From Ideonella paludis (GTDB lineage: Bacteria > Pseudomonadota > Gammaproteobacteria > Burkholderiales > Burkholderiaceae_C), in NCBI RefSeq assembly GCF_018069865.1, contig NZ_JAGQDG010000011.1, forward strand, positions 1 through 54,231: 54,231 nucleotides of DNA. The letters run 5' to 3'. The notes under the pieces are model-generated. The model worked only from the letters and a program-made list of their open reading frames with translations, was not told the DNA's origin and made no database searches. Made by a program: the position numbers and the translations under genes. Positions 18,271 to 26,123 of the stretch are shown piece after piece (position 1 is the first letter of the stretch; every line of letters begins with the position of its first letter).

Positions 18271-19098
18271 ATGCCGCACATGAGTTTTTCACCCCCCGTC
18301 TCTCTGGAGACCGCGCGTGGCACCTTCCGCGTGACGGTGGACGGTGCGTCCGATGCACCCGCACTGATCCTTTCAAACTCCCTGGGCACCACGCTGGAGA
18401 TGTGGGACCCACAGGTGGCCGCGTTCTCCGCGCACTACCGCGTAGTTCGCTACGATGCGCGCGGCCATGGTGGCAGCCCGGTCACGCCGGGCCCTTATAC
18501 CGTCGCTGATCTCGGCCAAGACGTGCTGGCGGTGCTGGATGCCTTGGGCATCGCACGGGCTGCCTTCTGCGGCATCTCCCTGGGCGGCCACACCGGACTG
18601 TGGCTGGGCATTCATGCTGGCAGTCGGTTCAACGCCATCGCGGTTTGCAACAGCGCCGCCAAGATCGGGACCGCGCAAGCTTGGAGCGAGCGCGCGAGCA
18701 TGGTGCGCGAAGGCGGCTTGTCCAGCATGCAGTCCCTGGCTGCATCGTCCCCAGGTCGATGGTTCAGCGTCGACTTCGTGCAGGCGCAGCCTGACCTTGT
18801 GCAGGAGGCGCAAGCGTGGATCGCCGGCATTGCGCCCCAGGGCTATGCCGCGTGCTGCGAGGCCCTGGCCAGCTCGGATCTGCGTGATCAGTTGGGCCGC
18901 ATCGCCCTGCCGACGCTGCTGGTGGCTGGTCAACGGGACCCGGTGACGACCGTGGCCGATGCCCAAGAGATACAGGCCAGCATCCCGGGGGCGGCGCTGG
19001 CCATGGTGGCGGCGTCCCATCTGTCCAACTTGGAGGCGCCCGAGGCCTTCAACCAGGCCGTGCTGCGTTTTCTCTCAACCCTCAGGCACGTTGCCTGA
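18271..19098 (+). CDS. pcaD: 3-oxoadipate enol-lactonase
   Basis: A 275-residue alpha/beta-hydrolase that opens 3-oxoadipate enol-lactone. The nucleophile elbow is GISLGGHTGLWLGI (Ser near residue 104), the oxyanion region is LSNSLGTTLEMWD, an acid is likely in the segment around RDPVTTVADAQ, and the catalytic histidine is in AASHLSNLEAP (about 250). The ATG at 18271 lies 16 bases after pcaF; an ATG nine bases later (MSFSPP) is also possible. Confidence 0.92.
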   Translation: MPHMSFSPPVSLETARGTFRVTVDGASDAPALILSNSLGTTLEMWDPQVAAFSAHYRVVRYDARGHGGSPVTPGPYTVADLGQDVLAVLDALGIARAAFCGISLGGHTGLWLGIHAGSRFNAIAVCNSAAKIGTAQAWSERASMVREGGLSSMQSLAASSPGRWFSVDFVQAQPDLVQEAQAWIAGIAPQGYAACCEALASSDLRDQLGRIALPTLLVAGQRDPVTTVADAQEIQASIPGAALAMVAASHLSNLEAPEAFNQAVLRFLSTLRHVA

Positions 19099-19113
19099 AC
19101 CCCAGGACATCCC

Positions 19114-19392
19114 ATGCTCTATCTGGTTCACATGGTCGTCAACATCCCTGCCACGCTTGATCCGCAAGAGGCTGCACGCATCAAGGCAGAAGAGAAAGCC
19201 TACTCGCAGCAATTGCAAAGTGCTGGCAAGTGGCCTCATCTCTGGCGCGTGGTGGGTGAATACGCCAATTACAGCGTGTTCGACGTCGAGAGCAACGACG
19301 AATTGCACGACACCTTGAGCAAGCTGCCCCTGTTCCCGTTCATGAAGATCGCGGTCACGCCGCTGGCCAAGCATCCGTCATCGATCGTCTAA
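19114..19392 (+). CDS. catC: Muconolactone delta-isomerase
   Basis: A 92-residue protein matching CatC in length and sequence (begins MLYLVHMVVNIPATLDP; FPFMKIAVTPLAKHPS at the end). It isomerises muconolactone to the enol-lactone, between CatB and PcaD, and usually forms a decamer. It sits last in the operon, 15 bases after pcaD and far from catB and catA, which it usually adjoins in pseudomonads. Confidence 0.95.
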   Translation: MLYLVHMVVNIPATLDPQEAARIKAEEKAYSQQLQSAGKWPHLWRVVGEYANYSVFDVESNDELHDTLSKLPLFPFMKIAVTPLAKHPSSIV

Positions 19393-19417
19393 GCTGGATT
19401 AGCGGGTACTGAAAGCA

Positions 19418-19432
19418 GGTCGCTAGGCGACC
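19418..19432. terminator. Short hairpin after catC
   Basis: GGTCGCTAGGCGACC forms a perfect 6-bp GC-rich stem with a 3-base loop 26 bases after the catC stop. It lacks a following T-run, so it is only a weak candidate for the operon end. Confidence 0.3.
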
Positions 19433-19481
19433 AGGCTGAGCTTGTTACGATCCGGGCCTCACAGTTTCAGGTCAGCTCATC

Positions 19482-20135
19482 ATGGCAAGCGGCGCACCTT
19501 GGGTATTGAGTCAGGTTCAAGTGGTCGCCGAAGCCGTGGCTACCGTGGCTTTTGCGCTGTCGGGTGTCATCGAGGCCGCCCGAAAGCGGCTGGATGCTGT
19601 GGGCATCTGCGTGGTGGGCGGATTGGCCGCGTTTGGTGGCGGCACCGTGCGCGATGTGGTGCTAGACCGGCGTCCTTTGTTCTGGGTTCAGCATGCAGGC
19701 TGGTTGTGGGCGCTGTTGGCCCTGTGCATCGCTGCCATGGCTTTCATGCGCGCCAGGCATCTAGAACCCACGGAGCGTGCGATGCAGTGGCCTGATGCGA
19801 TTGGGCTGGGCCTGTTCACCGCCAGCGGCACGCAGATTGCGCTGGACAGCGGAATGCCCGCCATCGTGGCGGTACTTTTGGGCATGGTGACCGCAGTATT
19901 TGGAGGCGTGCTGCGGGACGTGGTTTGCAATGAGATACCGCGCGCATTTCATGACCATCGCCCGTATGCGATTTGCGCTTTTGCGGGAGGATGGGTATTG
20001 GTCGCAACCCAGGTCCTCTCCCTGCCGGGCTGGGTCTCATTGACCGCAGCCGCACTGGTCACAACGAGCTTGAGGGCCGCCGCCATCGTCTGCGATTGGC
20101 GTTTGCCAGAGTGGCAGGCATCACGACGGCTTTGA
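19482..20135 (+). CDS. TRIC/UPF0126-family membrane protein (YicG-like)
   Basis: A 217-residue integral membrane protein with two internally similar halves of three helices. Each half carries the glycine-rich turn of the family: AAFGGGTVRDVVLDRRP (about residues 47-63) and TAVFGGVLRDVVCNEIP (about 130-146). Family structures are trimeric, voltage-sensitive monovalent cation channels (TRIC); some members are linked to glycine uptake. It starts 90 bases after catC and probably has its own promoter, so a role in benzoate use is not implied. Confidence 0.85.
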   Translation: MASGAPWVLSQVQVVAEAVATVAFALSGVIEAARKRLDAVGICVVGGLAAFGGGTVRDVVLDRRPLFWVQHAGWLWALLALCIAAMAFMRARHLEPTERAMQWPDAIGLGLFTASGTQIALDSGMPAIVAVLLGMVTAVFGGVLRDVVCNEIPRAFHDHRPYAICAFAGGWVLVATQVLSLPGWVSLTAAALVTTSLRAAAIVCDWRLPEWQASRRL

Positions 20136-20498
20136 ATGCTGGTGCGGACCAACTACTAAACGCTGCGTCAAAACCTCACTGAGTTCGGACAAGCAGCCCC
20201 ATTGACCCTTCGAAGCGCTCCCTTCATCACTGAAACGAGGGACCACACCAAGGGACTCGAGCGTTCCTTCAAAAGGCTGGCGACAAGCTGTCTGGTCAAT
20301 GGCTCGAGCGCGCAGCGCGCGACAAAAGCGATCGTTTGCAGAGTGCACTGCCTGAAGACTGTAGTTGCCAACGCTGACTACCTTGCCACACCCTTGAAGC
20401 GTCGCTGCGGCCGAATTTGCACGAATCTTACCGACGGCTCATGCAGGCTTGCCAGCCTGACTTGGCGCTCCAGACATGCTGAACTCCCAGTCTTTGGG
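20136..20498. other. Gene-poor junction
   Basis: A 363-base stretch without a supportable gene. The plus-strand open frame through it runs antisense into the NlpC/P60 gene and has no family character. This marks the change from the ordered catabolic region to the mosaic accessory region. Confidence 0.4.
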
Positions 20499-21128
20499 TC
20501 AGTCCCAAAGCAGCCATGGCCGACACACCAAGGTGGACCATTCCGGGTGCTGCGGGTTGTGATGAACCTTGAAGACCTCGACCCCGGTTTCGGCAATACC
20601 GCTCGGGTAGATTTGCCCATCGCGGGGCGGCAGTTCCATGTTGCCCGAGGAGCAGTGAATGACCTGACTGGCGGGGCCCTCGGCAGTGCCGCCTTGAACT
20701 TCGGTGATCAGGCCAACATGGCCATATGAAGTCTTGCCATGGTGGGCGTACACCAGCAAGTCACCCGGTCTGCCCGGGAAGTCGGGGCTGGTGGAAACAA
20801 CCCGAAAGCGTATGTCAGCATTGCGGGCGTCCTGGTGGATCCAGTCTGTATTGCGTTCGTTTCTTGCTTCGCCCAAGACCCACCAGATGAAGCCACTGCA
20901 ATCACACACCGGCAGTGGGCCGAGCTTGTCGGGGTTGTAGCCGCGGGCTTGCGCCTTCTCACGGTACACCTTGATCGTGGGATCTGATGTGTTCTCAGCC
21001 AGGTCCACATAGTCCTTGCCGTGTGGATAAGGGCGCTCCGGCCGCTTCCCTCCCTTGCCGAGCATGTACAGCGTCGGCAAATCTAGGGCTGAGCGGGCGC
21101 GAAGGATCAGTGATTCTGCAGAAGACAT
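20499..21128 (-). CDS. NlpC/P60-like cysteine hydrolase
   Basis: A 209-residue protein with a Cys-His amidase/peptidase core. The nucleophile Cys is in PVCDCSGFIWWVLGEA (about residue 74), the HPGDLL-type motif is present as RPGDLLVYAHHGK, and the catalytic His is in YGHVGLITEV (about 137). The layout fits NlpC/P60 or CHAP enzymes that cut peptidoglycan peptides. No signal peptide is visible, so it may be a phage-type endolysin relic, a toxin, or a cytoplasmic amidase. The ATG at 21128 is clear. No partner gene overlaps it. Confidence 0.65.
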   Translation of the reverse strand: MSSAESLILRARSALDLPTLYMLGKGGKRPERPYPHGKDYVDLAENTSDPTIKVYREKAQARGYNPDKLGPLPVCDCSGFIWWVLGEARNERNTDWIHQDARNADIRFRVVSTSPDFPGRPGDLLVYAHHGKTSYGHVGLITEVQGGTAEGPASQVIHCSSGNMELPPRDGQIYPSGIAETGVEVFKVHHNPQHPEWSTLVCRPWLLWD

Positions 21129-21244
21129 TGGGAGAGCCTCGGGCGAGTGATCGTGATCAGATGCTCTCGCCGAGATTCGGCTATGTCTTCATCAGAATTG
21201 AGGGGGCGAAGTGCCGCCATCAACGTTGCCTTCATTCAAGCCGC

Positions 21245-21455
21245 TCACCCCCGCTTCCGCAACCACTGCCGGCACGTGCCCAGCCGCCAAGCCGATTTGC
21301 TTCCAAAGCCATTGAGCCGGGGGGGGCAGCCGATCCGGAGCGCTGGAGTTGACTTTGTAGATGTAGGCCGTGGTGGTGTTGAGCATGGCCGCGAGTTCTT
21401 TGGGGCCGATGACTTGATCGTCCGGGAGTTGAGCAAGACTGGCTCGGATGTCCAT
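21245..21455 (-). pseudogene. Small excisionase/MerR-like HTH protein split by a homopolymer frameshift
   Basis: From the ATG at 21455 the frame gives an HTH_17-type DNA-binding domain (MDIRASLAQLPDDQVIGPKE, then LAAMLNTTTAYIYK) up to RLPPP, and then loses family character. In the neighbouring frame the expected second half appears at once (GSKSAWRLGTCRQWLRKRG, stop near 21245). The switch point is a run of eight C on the minus strand (plus-strand G run 21319-21326); removing one base restores a 69-70 residue protein. Read without a shift, the frame continues to 21192. It could be a true pseudogene, a slippery/phase-variable tract, or a sequencing error. Confidence 0.6.
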
Positions 21456-21812
21456 GTGCGTTCCGTTCTCTTGTTGAGGAAAGCAGAGGACGCCAGTATC
21501 TGGCTGAATGAGGCCTGGGACTGAGTCGTATTTTTTGGCGCGCCGCGCACTCACCGCGTTTGGGAACGATGATGTGGTCGACTCTGCTACCGCTCCCGAT
21601 AGGGCCTTTGGGCAGCGCTTAGGCGGGCTTCAAAGTCTTGCAGGAAGGCCGGCAGGGACATGCCCAGGGTGGTGACCCACTGCCGCAGTTCGATCACACC
21701 CAAGCGCCTAGAGCTCTGAATCGCTCCGAGAATCGGGGAAGCCATTCGGTTTGAGTCAAGCTGCCATCATGGTGGCTTGACTAGCGAGTTACCGGTTGTA
21801 GTACGCCTCAGC

Positions 21813-22058
21813 TGTCAAGCGACATCGAGAGCTTCAACGGCAGGTTTCGCGAAGAGTGCCTCAATGAGCATTGGTACCAGAGCCTGAGCTAGGCCTCGCA
21901 TCGATGCAGCTGATTGGCGCAGCGACTACAACGAGGTGCTGCCTCACAGCAATATTGATCCGATTCCACCATCTGAGTGTGCAGATCAGTTACGTAGACA
22001 GGCAGGCGACGCAGCTCGTCATGAACCGATGCCCGAATCCATTAACCTTCAACCTTAG
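21813..22058 (+). pseudogene. IS3-family transposase (OrfB) C-terminal remnant joined to an IS21-type end
   Basis: IESFNGRFREECLNEHWYQS (from 21824) and, after a frameshift, WRSDYNEVLPHSNID through to the stop at 22056-22058 are the C-terminal part of an IS3-family DDE transposase (…SFNGR…ECLNEHW…DYNEVRPHSSL). The sequence is interrupted by a stop and a frameshift, so it is dead. Its left edge begins with TGTCAAGCGACATCGAGA (21813-21830), identical to the terminus of the intact IS21-family element at 48850, which points to a deletion junction between two IS types. Confidence 0.7.
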
Positions 22059-22119
22059 GATCTCTGTCAAATCTCTGGTAGACCTAAAGTGGCCATGTCA
22101 CTTGGGACCCGAAGGAGAT

Positions 22120-22407
22120 CTAGGTGGCCCCATGGGCGACGTTTTCGGCGATAACTCGCATCTTGTATCCCCGGCGGACGCGACGCAGATTTTCTTGGGC
22201 TATCAACCTTTGGGCTTGTTGGGCATTGAGCACGGGCATGACCATTGAGTTTCCTCTCCGACTGAAGCGGCCTCCCCACTCCTTATGCAGCTCCAGCTCT
22301 CCCCACAAATTCGGGCTGATGCGAATGCCGTAATGGCGGGTCTCAGATTCCCAGGTCACATGGGTGATTTCCGGAGTCAACCAGGGCGGCAGATCATTGG
22401 CTTTCAT
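22120..22407 (-). CDS. WGR-domain protein
   Basis: A 95-residue protein that is almost entirely a WGR domain: RHYGIRISPNLWGELELHKE, the central WGGRFSRRGN, and the closing RRVRRGYKM. WGR domains bind nucleic acid ends in PARPs and occur alone in bacteria, often as short proteins near mobile or plasmid genes. The usual WGRIG core is WGGRF here. The ATG at 22407 lies at the edge of an IS21 remnant, so its promoter may derive from that element. Confidence 0.7.
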   Translation of the reverse strand: MKANDLPPWLTPEITHVTWESETRHYGIRISPNLWGELELHKEWGGRFSRRGNSMVMPVLNAQQAQRLIAQENLRRVRRGYKMRVIAENVAHGAT

Positions 22408-22783
22408 GCGTCTAGACCATACACGATTGCTGGCTCACTGGGTGAGCCAGTGATATGACATACAAGACAATCTGCGAGTGGGAAAAGGTGATTGCGGATT
22501 GCGGCAGTACCAGAAAGCGCAAATCTGCATACCGCATCGGCGCCACGATGCGCGGCACGGTGCGCAGGTACTTCCGTATCGAGTTGCGGCAGCAGCCTAG
22601 TTCCTTGCTGATGCGCATTGTTCCCCATCCTGGCGCCTTTAGCGCCACCATCCTCTGCACCTCCTGTGGCGCCAACATCTCCTGTCTTCCTCCAACGGCT
22701 ATGACGCCGGAAGGATCGGTCGCAACGGCCGTCATGCGGACCTCCTTCTAGTGAATGGGGGCTGATCTGGATGTCGCCTGACA
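22404..22783 (-). pseudogene. IS21-family istA remnant with internal deletion
   Basis: From 22735 leftward the frame copies the N-terminus of the intact transposase at 49719-51014 (DPSGVIAVGGRQEMLAPQEV; RISKELGCCRN), then jumps to a downstream block (RIVAPMR), so about 50 codons are missing. It then runs out of homology. The terminal sequence GGATGTCGCCTGACAG (about 22768-22783) is the same IS end as at 51071-51087. It is a degraded partial copy, older than the intact element. Confidence 0.75.
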
Positions 22784-22802
22784 GCTGGCGAGTGACGCAA
22801 CG

Positions 22803-24179
22803 TTAGCGGTTCGTATGTGAGCGCGTCGCAGGTACTTGCACGCTCAGTTGACGCCCGAGATGTGCGAGAAGCAGCGACTTCATCCGCTCGCTGATTGCGG
22901 CTTTTTCGATCATCGCCGGCCAGAGAGCCCGAGCCTTATCGGTACACCGCTTGAGGCTTGACCAGGCGGGCTTCTCTGGAATGCCAAGCCGAGTGCAAAA
23001 CTCGCGCACGATGGCTAGATCCAACCGCCCTTGATCCGTTGTTTGCTCCGGGAACAACCGGAGCGCCCGAGCGTAAGGTTGAACCCCGTAGGCGCTGTAA
23101 GCCACGATGTCGTAGGCCGGCGGCAGATCGGGCTCTGTCGGATGGGTGTATCGGACACCGATGTTCTTCAGGTGCATGTCCGGATTGCCGAGCAGGTCAT
23201 TGACCAAGATCCGGCGAAGCAGCTCATGCACAGCGGCCTCTCCCAGGGAGGGAACGCGCATCATCACGGCGGCGACCGTCAGATAGTCTGAGGTGTACTT
23301 GTCTTCCGGCTGCACCCCGAGGATCTGGGCGAAGTCCTCGCAGTGGACGCGACCTGTCGGCGTCTGCGCGTCTCGGTCATAGCGGTACACCGCAAGAAAA
23401 GGTGTTTGCTCTCCAACCTCGCCGAGGTCGTATCCATGCTCGACGGCCAAGTTTCCCAGCGGCATGAGCTCTGCTTCGACTGTGCTGACGCCAGCCGCCT
23501 GTGCCATTCGCAGTGATAGCTCCTCGAGCTCTGGAAGGTGCGCTCGCTCACCGACAGGAAGCTTGGCAATCACATGCCTAACGGCGATGCGGTCGTCATC
23601 TTCGCTAAGCTTCGCCCGTGCGACAAACCGGTCGCCTGCACGCAGCACTGCCAGCTTGGCTTGCATGCCGGGCACGGAGGCAGCCTCCTCCAGCGGCTGT
23701 GCGACGACAGACATCTCGAGGGCATCCTTGCCCTGTGTCATCAATCGCGATAGGCGTCCTTTCTCAAGGTCGTTTGGATTGATGGGTATCGCATGAAGAC
23801 CGCCAGGCAGATCTTTGCCGGTGGCCGCGAGAATTTCGAAATAGTCCTCACTGTCGCACTGCCTCCTCTGCGCGATGCGCTCGCGAAGTGGGCCTTCAGG
23901 CAGTAGGTTCTGGAAAAACGCTGGCAGCAACCAGGCACGCATGTTCTTGCGAGAGTAGGCGCCATTGAAGCTAGGTGCGCTTACGTCCTTCCACAGTGCC
24001 GCCTGTTGCTCAGGCTGCCCTGCACGCATCGAGAGGGAGACATACGGCTGCTGGGGGTCCGAGCCGAATTCGTCGTCCGCGACAAAGCGGTTGATGACCT
24101 GGTCATGCGAAAGCGGGTACTGGAACAGAACACCAACGCGACGCTGGTCAAGCAAGATCGCGAGAGCCTTGACTCTCAA
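22803..24179 (-). CDS. hipA: HipA-family kinase toxin (module 1)
   Basis: A 458-residue HipA-type Ser/Thr kinase. The N-terminal subdomain includes PSFNGAYSRKNMRAWLLPAF and NLLPEGPLRERIAQR (about 70-105). The catalytic loop is LLGNPDMHLKNIGVRY (Asp and Asn of the DxHxxN motif, about residue 340) and the metal-binding Asp is in LPPAYDIVAY. The start is the TTG at 24179, overlapping the hipB stop as TTGA. Classical HipA phosphorylates glutamyl-tRNA synthetase; the target here is unknown. It is paired with hipB upstream. Confidence 0.85.
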   Translation of the reverse strand: MRVKALAILLDQRRVGVLFQYPLSHDQVINRFVADDEFGSDPQQPYVSLSMRAGQPEQQAALWKDVSAPSFNGAYSRKNMRAWLLPAFFQNLLPEGPLRERIAQRRQCDSEDYFEILAATGKDLPGGLHAIPINPNDLEKGRLSRLMTQGKDALEMSVVAQPLEEAASVPGMQAKLAVLRAGDRFVARAKLSEDDDRIAVRHVIAKLPVGERAHLPELEELSLRMAQAAGVSTVEAELMPLGNLAVEHGYDLGEVGEQTPFLAVYRYDRDAQTPTGRVHCEDFAQILGVQPEDKYTSDYLTVAAVMMRVPSLGEAAVHELLRRILVNDLLGNPDMHLKNIGVRYTHPTEPDLPPAYDIVAYSAYGVQPYARALRLFPEQTTDQGRLDLAIVREFCTRLGIPEKPAWSSLKRCTDKARALWPAMIEKAAISERMKSLLLAHLGRQLSVQVPATRSHTNR

Positions 24180-24493
24180 TGGCGTTCTCCGCCTTCTCGG
24201 GCGCCGGTGCGCTTGAGCATCTGGCGCGCGAGATCAACTACAGACTCGACCGCTGGGGCTTGCGAAGACGCCTGGAGGCCAGCGGCGCTGGACTTGGGAA
24301 CGAGAACCAAGGCCAAACCAAGTCGGTCCGCGACCGCCAAAAGGGTGCTGAGACGATAGTCTTCGCTGCCGCGCATGACGTTGACCATCGTCTGGCGAGA
24401 AAGACCAGCGGACTCCCTCAGCGCCTGTTGGGTCTTGCCGCTCTCTTGAAGCGCCTTGCGCAGGGCTGCAGAGACGTCTTGGATGGTATTCAT
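24176..24493 (-). CDS. hipB: HipB-like antitoxin/repressor (module 1)
   Basis: A 105-residue Cro/cI-type HTH protein (MNTIQDVSAALRKALQES; HTH in TQQALRESAGLSRQTMVNVM). It neutralises HipA and represses the operon in characterised systems. The ATG at 24493 lies directly beside an AT-rich palindrome (24495-24508). Its last codon overlaps the hipA start. The frame continues upstream without a stop into an IS fragment and a hipA relic, but those parts are not HipB. Confidence 0.85.
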   Translation of the reverse strand: MNTIQDVSAALRKALQESGKTQQALRESAGLSRQTMVNVMRGSEDYRLSTLLAVADRLGLALVLVPKSSAAGLQASSQAPAVESVVDLARQMLKRTGAREGGERH

Positions 24494-24494
24494 G

Positions 24495-24531
24495 TCTATT
24501 AAAATAGAACCTCTGTTGAAAATTCTATTTT
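24495..24531. promoter_or_regulatory. Probable HipB operator
   Basis: TCTATTAAAATAGA (24495-24508) has perfect arms TCTATT/AATAGA. A second half-copy, TCTATTTT, follows at 24524-24531. The palindrome starts two bases from the hipB initiation codon, an autoregulatory position. The AT-rich block stands out from GC-rich surroundings and may also supply the -10 region. Confidence 0.55.
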
Positions 24532-24552
24532 GGCGTACATTGAAACACAAGC

Positions 24553-24690
24553 TAGGCGACATCCAATACGGCTCCCTGACGACGTCCTGAACTGACTCCT
24601 TTACGAGAAGGAGGTCCGCCTGACGGACGTCGTGGCCGATCCTTCCGCCGTCATGGACGTTAGAGGAAGACAGGCCATGGTGGCGCCACG
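24553..24690 (+). mobile_element. IS21-family terminal fragment
   Basis: TAGGCGACATCCAATAC near 24553 and the following repeats match, in the opposite orientation, the istA-side end of the IS21 element at 48850-51086. The piece includes the GAGAAGGAGGTCCGC ribosome site and the first about 23 codons of istA (TDVVADPSAVMDVRGRQAMV), starting at CTG. It lies between hipB and the hipA-like relic. The rest of the element is absent. Confidence 0.75.
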
Positions 24691-24718
24691 GGGAACCATC
24701 GCTTGTGCCGCAGCAAGG

Positions 24719-25249
24719 CTGCTTGGCCATTTTGTTGGCCACTGCTTTGAGACCGGTACTGACACTGCGGTGTGCCTCCAGCTCCAGCCAGAACTCGCGC
24801 GCTGGTCTTGCTGCTGAGCTCGATGCAGTTGCTTGGTCAAGATCAAACGGAGCGTAGTCCGGAGCGTCGCCCATGGCGGCGTTGGGCCGCCAGTGCATTG
24901 GCAGCCTGTCGTACACCGGTGCGAGCGTGAACCGCCCCCTGCGAATGCCCTCAAGGTCAACCATGAGTCCAAGATTGCCGCAGTGCATGGCCGTGTTGCC
25001 GATGAACTGACCGAAGGCCATCAGCGCGGCCGCGCGATCGACCTCGAGTGTGCTCAGCCGGCGTTGGCGTGCCAAGGCGCTGGCCGGGACAAAGTCCAAC
25101 TCGACGTGAACGAGCTCGCCCGCCAAAAAGGTCAAGAGACCGAACGCCCGGACGCTAACGCCCTCACCCGTCCGCTACAGCCGCTGCGGGGCCGGATTGC
25201 CGCGAATCAGTTGGGGAAGTCCGTATCGCGTGGCTCTTGCCTGTAGCTG
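24719..25249 (-). pseudogene. HipA-like (YjjJ-type) C-terminal relic
   Basis: The minus strand encodes the C-terminal half of a second, different HipA family protein: FGQFIGNTAMHCGNLGLMVD (the catalytic-loop region) and GRFTLAPVYDRLPMHWRPN, ending about VANKMAKQ. The upstream continuation (25136-25249) is in another frame and has stops. The N-terminal two thirds are missing, and the 3' edge coincides with an IS21 fragment. In the YjjJ-type proteins known to me, the loop reads GNSDMHxGNL; here it is GNTAMHCGNL. Confidence 0.65.
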
Positions 25250-25661
25250 CCTGAAGCTCTTGAGATGAGGCGATTCCTCTGTGTGCGAGTACGCCCAGAA
25301 TCACCTCGTGATTACGGTCTAAGTGATACATGATCTATGCATAGATTCTGCATAGATAGCAAGCCGCAACGAACACATCTCCACAAAGATGCCGGTGTGC
25401 AGAAGACCTTCGATGGCAGTAGGCTGATCCCGTCAGGGTGACCTGCTCTGCCCTTCAGAATGGGGAGGATGTCAAAAGAAAGTGCCTCGGCATACAGTTG
25501 TCTAGCGGAGTCCCATGGGCCATCTCTGGCCCCGCTTTATCTCAGCCCCATGCGTTGCGATGCGGTTTTGGCCTTGAAGGCTAAAACTTGTCAAACATCG
25601 CGCTAGGTGATATTCCTCGCGCTGTGATCCATGGCCTCAGCCAACTTGCCCGCATACCTCC
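25250..25661. other. Intergenic stretch
   Basis: About 410 bases with no supportable gene. It contains AT-rich patches (ATGATCTATGCATAGATTCT region near 25328) including the short dyad ATCTATGCATAGAT, which may be an old promoter/operator. No known element recognised. Confidence 0.35.
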
Positions 25662-25985
25662 ATGCTGCGTGAACTGCTCCAGCTCACAGGCCAAGATACG
25701 CTCGTGAATCAGAATCAGAACATCCTGGCTTCAGTCTCTCAGAGGGACCGACGCGTCATAGCGATTCGGTTTCTGCGAGGCAACGAGTCTATGGGATCCC
25801 TGCTCAAGCGCTGCGCCGGCACTTCGCCTGAATCCCATGAAGCCAAGGTCGAGTTGGCATGCGTGCTGTTGATGGCCAAGAAGGACGCGCCAGAGGACTT
25901 GTGTCTGGGCGACCCTCCGCTTTACGCACGCCTGCGCGAGCGCATCACCGCCATCCGCATGGGCGGCTGGCTTCGACACGCGTAG
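25662..25985 (+). CDS. Hypothetical protein
   Basis: A 107-residue open frame starting at ATG 25662. No family recognised. It is rich in Arg and Leu, with predicted helices (SMGSLLKRCAG; EAKVELACVLLMAKKDAPED) and no membrane segment or signal peptide. No ribosome site is obvious. It stands alone between the hipA relic and the convergent fic gene, so it may be real or fortuitous. Confidence 0.35.
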   Translation: MLRELLQLTGQDTLVNQNQNILASVSQRDRRVIAIRFLRGNESMGSLLKRCAGTSPESHEAKVELACVLLMAKKDAPEDLCLGDPPLYARLRERITAIRMGGWLRHA

Positions 25986-26123
25986 CCCCAGAAGCAACCC
26001 CGCACACGTTCCACCCCGAAGGCCGTTGGGCAAGCTGGCAGCACTCGCGCAGGGGCCGAGTGATGGCCAAGTGGATGGCTGAATCGTAGGTCATGCCTTT
26101 TTCCAAGACCGCACGGGCAAGAT

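Noticed and set aside
20202-20729. Plus-strand frame opposite the NlpC/P60-like gene
   Set aside because: The minus strand carries recognisable Cys/His motifs; the plus-strand product shows none.
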